From contig CALRMU020000001.1 in NCBI GenBank assembly GCA_943369295.1, forward strand, positions 1,219,791 to 1,283,790: a stretch of DNA of 64,000 bases. Direction: 5' to 3'. This DNA comes from JAKRSE01 sp943369295 (GTDB lineage: Bacteria; Armatimonadota; Fimbriimonadia; Fimbriimonadales; Fimbriimonadaceae). The translations under genes were made by a program, and so were the position numbers. The notes below the pieces were generated by a model. It was not told where the DNA came from and searched no databases. It saw nothing but the letters and a program-made list of their open reading frames with translations. Shown here piece by piece: positions 58,499 through 64,000 of this stretch; within the stretch, counting starts at the first letter, position 1, and every line of letters begins with the position of its first letter.

Positions 58499-60598
58499 TT
58501 AGTGGGGGAGGATTTCGAAGACCCTGCTGCCGAAGGTGCCTAGTTCATCTATGGCAAGGCCGGTGGCGAGGAGTTCTTGGCCTGAAAAGACCCCAAGATC
58601 ACGGTCGTCATCCAAGCGGTTGATCTCTCGGACCTGGTAGCTGGCTTCTGGGTCCAAAGCCCTCAGCGAGAGGTTCTGGCTCGGCGCGCCATCTGTGGCA
58701 TAGGCAAAGACGACGCTTCGATTTTCGTGAATCAGCTGCAGTGCCGTTCTCGGGCCAGAGTAGGGCGATTCTAATCTGTACAGATCGCCCTTCTGGATAA
58801 TCTGTTGAATCCCTTTGTAAGTTTGAATAGCCTTCTTTGCGAAAGCCTGCTCTTCCGGTGTGAGCTTTTCGGCATCGACGTCCATGCCAAGTCGGCCGCT
58901 CATGGCGACATCAAAGGCAAACTTAAAGGGCCGCTCTCCCATCTTGGTGACGTGGGCAGCCGTGGCGATGGCCGGCATAAAGTAGGAGAAGCCCCACTGG
59001 ATAAAAATCCTGCGGCAGGGGTCAGTCATGTCACTCGGCCAGACTTCGTGAGCAAAGCTGAGGGCGGCGTAGTCAACGCGGCCTCCGCCTCCAGAGCACA
59101 TCATGATTTCGACATCTGGATGAGCGGTCTTGACCCTTGCCATCACCTCATAGAGACCATGAACGTAGTCCACCTGCAGGTGGGTTTGGTTTTTTGCTGA
59201 AAGGTAGGTTGAACCTGTCTGGGTGAGGTACCGGTTGCAGTCCCACTTGACATAAGAGATGCCGGGAGTCTCGATAAGTGCCGAATCGAGCACCTTGAAG
59301 ACGAACTCTCTGACTTCAGGATTGCTGAGGTCGAGTGTCAGCTGATTCCGTTGGAGTTCCAGTTCTCGGCCGGGCTGCTTGATGACCCAATCTGGATGCT
59401 CTTCAAAAAGTGCGCTTTTGGGGTTGACCATTTCTGGTTCAAACCAAAGACCAAAGCGAAGACCTTTTTCTTGGGCCACGTCAGCCAGGATTCCGATGCC
59501 GTTTGGCAGCTTCTCGTCATTCGGTTCCCAATCGCCCAAGCCTTGGTGGTCGCCGCTGCGGGGGTGCTTGTTGGCAAACCAGCCGTCATCCAGCAGAAAG
59601 AGCTCCATTCCCAGAGCCTTTGCACCATCGAACAGCGAGATAACCTTGGCCTCATCGAAGTCGAAGTAGGTGGCTTCCCAGTTGTTTAGAAGAATCGCTC
59701 TTTCTGCGTTTCCTTCACGCAGAACCTCGTTTCGGACATATCTATGGAGGTTTCTGGTCAGGTCGCCGGTCCCCGTGGCGCACCATGCCCAAGTTATCTT
59801 GGGGGTTGAAAAGACCTCGCCAGCAGGGAGGTTGATAGCGGAGCCAAAGGGGTTGATGCCTGCGATCAGCCGCACAGAATTCTTTGGCAGCTTTTCGGCA
59901 GAGAACTTAAAGCTGCCAGACCACCAAAGCGACCCGGCGAGGACTTCGCCAGATTCTTCCTGAGCTGGCCCTTTGCTGACAAGCATCCAGGGAGCAGTGA
60001 ACTGGTGAGCCCTGACTCCGAGCTTGGAATCAATAATCTTGATTCCCCGGTTGAGGGGCTCTTCGACCATGTGAGCCTCGTCGGCCCAATCTCCGCAGAA
60101 CTGGGTGAGATGAAAGCTACCTTCTCCGAGGTCGAGTGAGGAAGAGGCGAAGGCTTCCAGGGTCACTTCACCAGGTTCATTGTGCTGAATCTCCGTCCAA
60201 GCTTCGATGAGGTTGTAAGCAGGGAATGCCTGAAACTTGAGCTTGACGAAAAAGGCATAGAGAGGGTCGAAAAGGTGGATGGTGGTGAGATGGCCTTCCT
60301 GCTCGATCGCTTCCACTCGCAAATCTGTTGATCGGTTGCCATCATGGTGGATGACGGATAGGGCTGGTTCAAAAACCCATCCATCGCCGCTTGGAGGATA
60401 GGCCCAACCGTCGGTGCCAGGAGCCGAATTCCAGACGCCACAGGAAAGGATTAAGAGCCGTCCAGACTCATCAGTTTTGAACTGAAGCTCAAAATCCCCA
60501 GCCTTAATTTTGATCGACGTATCGGCAATCGAAATCAACTTGCTGGACCTCGATTCGGCGGAGTTTTGACCGCTTGCGGAGGGCGTTGAGCTTGGCAT
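58499..60598 (-). CDS. Alpha-galactosidase, GH36
   Basis: A protein of 699 residues, usual for GH36 melibiases of the RafA/AgaN type, without a signal peptide, so probably cytoplasmic. The N-terminal beta-sandwich (to about 310) is followed by the barrel: NNWEATYFDFDEAKVISLFD, ELFLLDDGWFANKHPRSGDH, GLRFGLWFEPEMVNPKSALF, catalytic nucleophile Asp in YVKWDCNRYLT, and acid/base Asp in WPSDMTDPCRRIFIQWGFSY. It hydrolyses terminal alpha-galactose of melibiose, raffinose and similar sugars. It is the first gene of the leftward operon. Confidence 0.94.
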   Translation of the reverse strand: MPSSTPSASGQNSAESRSSKLISIADTSIKIKAGDFELQFKTDESGRLLILSCGVWNSAPGTDGWAYPPSGDGWVFEPALSVIHHDGNRSTDLRVEAIEQEGHLTTIHLFDPLYAFFVKLKFQAFPAYNLIEAWTEIQHNEPGEVTLEAFASSSLDLGEGSFHLTQFCGDWADEAHMVEEPLNRGIKIIDSKLGVRAHQFTAPWMLVSKGPAQEESGEVLAGSLWWSGSFKFSAEKLPKNSVRLIAGINPFGSAINLPAGEVFSTPKITWAWCATGTGDLTRNLHRYVRNEVLREGNAERAILLNNWEATYFDFDEAKVISLFDGAKALGMELFLLDDGWFANKHPRSGDHQGLGDWEPNDEKLPNGIGILADVAQEKGLRFGLWFEPEMVNPKSALFEEHPDWVIKQPGRELELQRNQLTLDLSNPEVREFVFKVLDSALIETPGISYVKWDCNRYLTQTGSTYLSAKNQTHLQVDYVHGLYEVMARVKTAHPDVEIMMCSGGGGRVDYAALSFAHEVWPSDMTDPCRRIFIQWGFSYFMPAIATAAHVTKMGERPFKFAFDVAMSGRLGMDVDAEKLTPEEQAFAKKAIQTYKGIQQIIQKGDLYRLESPYSGPRTALQLIHENRSVVFAYATDGAPSQNLSLRALDPEASYQVREINRLDDDRDLGVFSGQELLATGLAIDELGTFGSRVFEILPH

Positions 60599-60623
60599 GG
60601 CAGCCTGAGTCTACCGATGAACG

Positions 60624-60637
60624 CCTGTACATGCAGG
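60624..60637. promoter_or_regulatory. Possible operator upstream of the GH36 gene
   Basis: CCTGTACATGCAGG is a near-palindrome 26 bp upstream of the GH36 start, with GAACGC just before it. It shares CTGTACA with the palindromes inside the LacI gene. As the only such site at the operon front it is a fair operator candidate. Confidence 0.3.
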
Positions 60638-60729
60638 TCCCGCCCAGACTTGAGCAGGAGGCAGACTTTTGCTGCATTTGTGCAGATCTATCGCTGTTTG
60701 GCCGGCAGATACATCTAGTCGAGATCAGA

Positions 60730-61023
60730 TCAATGAGGCAAGGGAAGAGTGAGAGTCACCTCAACTGAATCTCCCAGTTGAACCCCTTCTGCTCTTTGAA
60801 CATGAACCTTCACCGGCACAAGGTAAATGCCCTGTCTGGGGAAAAGCGAGGTGGTGAAGGTGGTTTCCCCGATGCGCGCTGTGACTGGAATGCAGCCCCA
60901 GCCATAGGTGAGCCTCGAGGAGATTGACTTGATATCAGCCGAGATATCTTCTGGAATGGGCACGAAGACGAAGGGCGCTGGACCGCGCCATTCAATGGTC
61001 TCCGCAGAAAAGACAATCTCCAT
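60730..61023 (-). CDS. DUF1905 protein
   Basis: A protein of 97 residues. MEIVFSAETIEWRGPAPFVF, VPIPEDISADIKSISSR, IPVTARIGETTFTTSLFPRQ and GIYLVPVKVHVQRAEGVQLG DSVEVTL give the DUF1905 pattern, a small beta-barrel of unknown function often fused to or beside YdeI/OmdA domains. None is adjacent. It lies 21 bp downstream of the DinB-like gene on the same strand, so it may be cotranscribed with it. Confidence 0.88.
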   Translation of the reverse strand: MEIVFSAETIEWRGPAPFVFVPIPEDISADIKSISSRLTYGWGCIPVTARIGETTFTTSLFPRQGIYLVPVKVHVQRAEGVQLGDSVEVTLTLPLPH

Positions 61024-61043
61024 AGATCCGCTTGAAGCTCAGC

Positions 61044-61571
61044 TTAGGGATTAGTATTCGTCTGCCTTTCGTGAAGAATGCTGAGCATCACTGCCTGGCC
61101 GAAATGATAGCTTTCATGCTGAACAACATGGGCTAAAACCCACCGGAACGTTCTTTCGCCTTCACGGCCGGGCACGATAAGAGCAGGGTCAGGGTACTGC
61201 TTAACCGCTTCCAAGGTCTGCTGCCTCACCTGGGCCATCAGATCGACATACCAAGACCAAGGCTTTGCATGGGGAGTCGGCCAGATTCCTTCATCAACAT
61301 CCCTCAGTCCATCCATGAAAAGGGCTCTTTGTTCTTCTGTCTTTGGAATGCCAAGGCAGTAGGTCTGCAGCCAGGTTACTTCGACACTTGCGAGGTGGAG
61401 AACTTGGCCCCCAATGCTGCTGCCATTGGGCCAAGGCTGCCAGACAATCGCCTCCTCGCTCGGCTCGCCGATCTCAGCCAGCCATTCTTCAGTTCCATCC
61501 TGCAGGGCGGCTAGAAGGGCGGCATAAGTTGGATGGTAGCCTTCGGGTGGAACAGCATCTCGGTTCGGCAT
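61044..61571 (-). CDS. DinB/DfsB-superfamily protein
   Basis: A protein of 175 residues from ATG 61571. A four-helix bundle with the metal triad is seen: His in SIGGQVLHLASVEVTWLQTY and the two His in HVVQHESYHFGQAVMLSIL. The family includes mycothiol- or bacillithiol-dependent transferases and damage-induced DinB proteins with unknown role. The thiol cofactor cannot be inferred here. It precedes the DUF1905 gene. Confidence 0.8.
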   Translation of the reverse strand: MPNRDAVPPEGYHPTYAALLAALQDGTEEWLAEIGEPSEEAIVWQPWPNGSSIGGQVLHLASVEVTWLQTYCLGIPKTEEQRALFMDGLRDVDEGIWPTPHAKPWSWYVDLMAQVRQQTLEAVKQYPDPALIVPGREGERTFRWVLAHVVQHESYHFGQAVMLSILHERQTNTNP

Positions 61572-61664
61572 GGCAGTGGAGAAGATTCTACTACTATTGC
61601 CCGAAAATTGCACTCTTTGCCCGAGGATTTCTACTGAAATCTACCTGCCCTTCAGGCAGAGAGC

Positions 61665-62357
61665 CTAGTAGGGAAGGGGATCTTTGCCTAATGTCAGATC
61701 AATCAGGCGGCGGCAGAGATGCAGGATGTGCTGCCTTTGATGCTCCGTTTGAACTGCCTTGGCTTTTAAGGCCTGCAGCATCATGGACGCCATTCGATCG
61801 TATTCCTGCAGAAGCTGTTGATGGCTGAATCCGCCTTTTCTGATGCGAAAAGCCTCGACCAGCCGAGGCTGGTTTACATGAATCTTTCTTGTCCTATTGA
61901 GCAGAGGTAGGAGATCCGACTGCTTATTTGTTTCGATTGTTGGGGTATTGCCAAGTACGTTTCGGAGGGCTAGAGCAGAGAGGCTTGTGGATTTCGCTAT
62001 GTAAAGGTGATCATAGGGCTTATCGAGCATCATGTAATCCCCAATTACGTAAGAGCTTTTGGTGATGTTGGCTATAAGAAGCTGAAGATCCTGAAGATCT
62101 TTCGAGTTCGATCTGCCTGCAATGACTTTCTCGTTGGCTGCTGTTTGTGCCCAGCTAAATCTTCTTTCGGCTTCTTCCAGCAGCTCGACAGAGTTTCCAT
62201 TCTCTCTCAGGTTTTTCTGAATCCACGCCTTATGCCCCATAGTCACAATCTGCCGATCACTTAGGCTGTTCCCAAGTTTCTGATTTGAACCGCAGATCAA
62301 GGCTGCACTGCTTAGGCACACCAACACGAAACTCGAAAGATTCATCATGCGGCTCAT
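61665..62357 (-). CDS. Exported helical protein of unknown function
   Basis: A protein of 230 residues with a signal peptide (MSRMMNLSSFVLVCLSSAAL, about 22 residues). The mature part is alpha-helical and rich in Leu, Gln and Arg (ELLEEAERRFSWAQTAANEK, ALKAKAVQTEHQRQHILHLC). It matches no family I know. It is a single gene and looks more AT-rich than its neighbours. Confidence 0.6.
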   Translation of the reverse strand: MSRMMNLSSFVLVCLSSAALICGSNQKLGNSLSDRQIVTMGHKAWIQKNLRENGNSVELLEEAERRFSWAQTAANEKVIAGRSNSKDLQDLQLLIANITKSSYVIGDYMMLDKPYDHLYIAKSTSLSALALRNVLGNTPTIETNKQSDLLPLLNRTRKIHVNQPRLVEAFRIRKGGFSHQQLLQEYDRMASMMLQALKAKAVQTEHQRQHILHLCRRLIDLTLGKDPLPY

Positions 62358-62457
62358 CTCCTCATCTAAACTACGGACGCTTTATAAACCGGCCCTGCTG
62401 CCTTTTGTTCTGTCAGGTTAGGTTGATATGGCTTGCAGATAGGTCTAAACTGGCCCT

Positions 62458-62877
62458 GTGAAGCCATACCATGTCTGGGCTCTGCTTTCGGCGTTTTTTG
62501 CCGGATTGACGGCAATTCTGGCCAAGAAAGGGATCGAATCTGTTCCTTCAAATTTGGCTGTGGCCATCAGAGTGGCTGTTGTTTTTGTGATGGCTGTCGC
62601 AATCGCAGCTGCGGCTAAGGAGACAAAAATCGACGAAGTCGAGGGGAAGGCTTGGCTTTTCCTGACCTTGTCTGGAGTCGCAACTGGGGCTTCTTGGCTC
62701 TGCTATTTTAAAGCCCTCTCCTTGGGGCCAGTGTCTGCAGTGGCTCCAATCGACAAGCTTAGCTTTGTCATTGCGATGATTTTGGGAATCCTGATTTTTC
62801 AGGAGAAGCTGACTTGGAACCTTGGAATCGGAGGCGCCTTGATTCTTATCGGAGTCCTGGTGACAGTTTGGAAGTAG
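62458..62877 (+). CDS. EamA-type (DMT superfamily) half-transporter
   Basis: A protein of 139 residues from GTG 62458 with about five membrane helices and one EamA unit: WALLSAFFAGLTAILAKKGI, LFLTLSGVATGASWLCYFKA, LGPVSAVAPIDKLSFVIAMI and LGIGGALILIGVLVTV. Full DMT exporters have two units; single-unit members work as dimers. Substrate unknown. Confidence 0.9.
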   Translation: MKPYHVWALLSAFFAGLTAILAKKGIESVPSNLAVAIRVAVVFVMAVAIAAAAKETKIDEVEGKAWLFLTLSGVATGASWLCYFKALSLGPVSAVAPIDKLSFVIAMILGILIFQEKLTWNLGIGGALILIGVLVTVWK

Positions 62878-62892
62878 ATGATTCTTGCCTCC

Positions 62893-63264
62893 CTATCGGT
62901 GCTGATCCAACAGAATCACATTGCCATCAGGGTCAACAAGGGTCGCTGAGGCTGGACCAGAGGTCGATTCATCCGCCTCGCTTGTAAGAGTGACGCCCGA
63001 TGCCTTCAAATGCTTTTGAATCTCTCTCACATCAGTAAAGTCATCCAAGTTGGTGGCGCTGCTGTCCCATCCTGGATTGAAGGTGAGAATGTTGGATTCA
63101 AACATCCCTTCAAAAAGCCCGATGACCGTCTCGCCATTTTTCAAGATAAGCCACTTCTGTTCAATGTCACCATGAAACTGAACAAAGCCGAGCTTCTGAT
63201 AGAAATCGAATGAAGTCTGAATGTCCTTGACCGCGAGGCTTACAGAAAATGCTCCAAGCTGCAT
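62893..63264 (-). CDS. VOC-superfamily protein
   Basis: A protein of 123 residues: LGAFSVSLAVKDIQTSFDFY, QKLGFVQFHGDIEQKWLILK, FTDVREIQKHLKASGVTLT and the ending ASATLVDPDGNVILLDQHR. The usual metal ligands are incomplete: no His in the first strand (SVSLAV) and Asp rather than Glu at the C-terminal strand. It may be a non-catalytic or substrate-binding member. It converges on the EamA gene. Confidence 0.85.
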   Translation of the reverse strand: MQLGAFSVSLAVKDIQTSFDFYQKLGFVQFHGDIEQKWLILKNGETVIGLFEGMFESNILTFNPGWDSSATNLDDFTDVREIQKHLKASGVTLTSEADESTSGPASATLVDPDGNVILLDQHR

Positions 63265-63390
63265 AGTTGTTAGCTACTCTATCACGAACTCGTTTCAAAC
63301 CGTGCTCTACTTCTTGCAAAATTTCTGGAAGCAGAGAATCGTCATCTTCGGTGGCGACGACTGTTTCAACGGTCAAGGACTGTTCGGTCC

Positions 63391-63861
63391 TTAACCGTAG
63401 GTTGGCTTCTGCGGCCAGCCGTCCGGGGAATCTTCAAAGTTCTCCTGCCTGCCGTAAGGGGTCAAGTCCAGCAGACGATAGGAATCACAGATGGCTTCGC
63501 CTCCTCTGCCAAAAGTCGAATAGGTGTGGAAAATCTCCTCTCCAATTCTAAAAAAGACACTGGCTCCAGCAGTTTCTTCAATATCATCTTTTAAGTTCAA
63601 CCGCTGGACTGATTCTTCGTGGCTTTTGTAGTTGAACATGACCGGCCCCCGAGAGACATCGAGAGACACATGAAAGTCGAAGTTGAAGTCTGAGCCAAAA
63701 GATGAGTACCAGGGCCAGTTCCAGCCCTTCTCTCTTTGATAATCGAGCAGCTTGGGTAAAAGGGCACGAGACACGAGGGCGAAGCTCGTATCCCTTTCTC
63801 CCAGCGCAGAGAGGTCACCCAGAGCATCAACCCAGCCAGTACAGCCTGGGCACCTGTAAGA
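63391..63861 (-). pseudogene. DUF899 (thioredoxin-like) gene, N-terminus missing
   Basis: The frame reads SYRCPGCTGWVDALGDLSAL, then ALVSRALLPKLLDYQREKGW, PWYSSFGSDFNFDFHVSLD, and ends VFFRIGEEIFHTYSTFGRGG with LLDLTPYGRQE. These are the central and C-terminal parts of DUF899 proteins. In the family about 90 residues precede the CPxC motif, but here an in-frame TAA (63862-63864) lies just before it and no start codon precedes GTG 63774, which would cut into the domain. It is a 5'-truncated or frameshifted gene. Confidence 0.6.
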
Positions 63862-64000
63862 TTAACATTGTTGGGGAAGAGCCTGGTTTGACGCTTCGTG
63901 GCACCAGAGTGAAAGACTCGCAAGTGAGATAGCGTGCAGGCTCTCTTCAGCTCCAAGGCTAGAACGGTATCAAGGGAGCCCCGGCCACTACCAGGGCGTC

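Noticed and set aside
1..64000. CRISPR array, prophage or insertion sequence
   Set aside because: No regularly spaced direct repeats, transposase, integrase, capsid or portal motifs were seen on either strand.

Overview
This window looks like chromosomal DNA of a diderm, moderately GC-rich member of the Armatimonadota, probably Fimbriimonas-like. That placement is inference. It rests on two pseudopilins with the near-invariant FTLIELLVVIAII...AAILFPVFAQAK start that is very common in that phylum, BTAD-TPR regulators, a C-terminal-Phe outer-membrane-type barrel, heptose genes (gmhA/gmhB) and the mix of housekeeping genes. Many genes start with GTG or TTG, and tight ATGA/TAATG overlaps are frequent. 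No transposase, phage gene, rRNA or CRISPR array was seen.

Layout. 0-13.4 kb is mostly housekeeping: the end of a peroxiredoxin-like gene, an orphan FecCD permease, an aminotransferase coupled to RNase III, rimI with an orphan livF, gmhA-gmhB, trmFO, an NlpC/P60 protein, trpE, yggS-sepF, leuD, a DUF192 lipoprotein and rpmB. 13.4-21.6 kb holds a large secreted VIT-domain protein with a propeller partner, then a zinc-ribbon membrane protein, an SPFH-GYF protein and a small AraC regulator, then a small outer-membrane-type barrel protein. 21.7-24.4 kb is a LacI-pseudopilin-lipoprotein cassette. 24.5-37 kb is a cell-envelope region: ECF sigma, anti-sigma and RseB-like protein, PBP1A, PBP2, O-antigen ligase, two glycosyltransferases, and a LysM-SH3-NlpC/P60 hydrolase behind what looks like a divergent c-di-AMP riboswitch, then tRNA-Glu. 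37-43.6 kb is an accessory stretch with small unknown genes, gene remnants and an AT-richer three-gene cassette (membrane protein, ThiL-fold protein, HIT protein) that is the best candidate for an undescribed system. 43.6-51 kb holds an M1 peptidase, a BTAD regulator, a Tat lipoprotein and small genes. 51-60.6 kb is a leftward alpha-galactoside locus: GH36 alpha-galactosidase, LacI, pseudopilin, lipoprotein, a second exported alpha-galactosidase, and a sugar ABC transporter without its ATPase. 60.7-64 kb has small housekeeping or accessory genes and a truncated DUF899 gene.

Two themes recur. First, a LacI regulator, a pseudopilin and a tiny lipoprotein are translationally coupled in the same order twice, about 34 kb apart, once inside the alpha-galactoside locus. 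Second, peptidoglycan and envelope genes cluster with a membrane-stress type sigma module and a putative second-messenger riboswitch. All functions are assigned from motifs read by eye; no database search was run.
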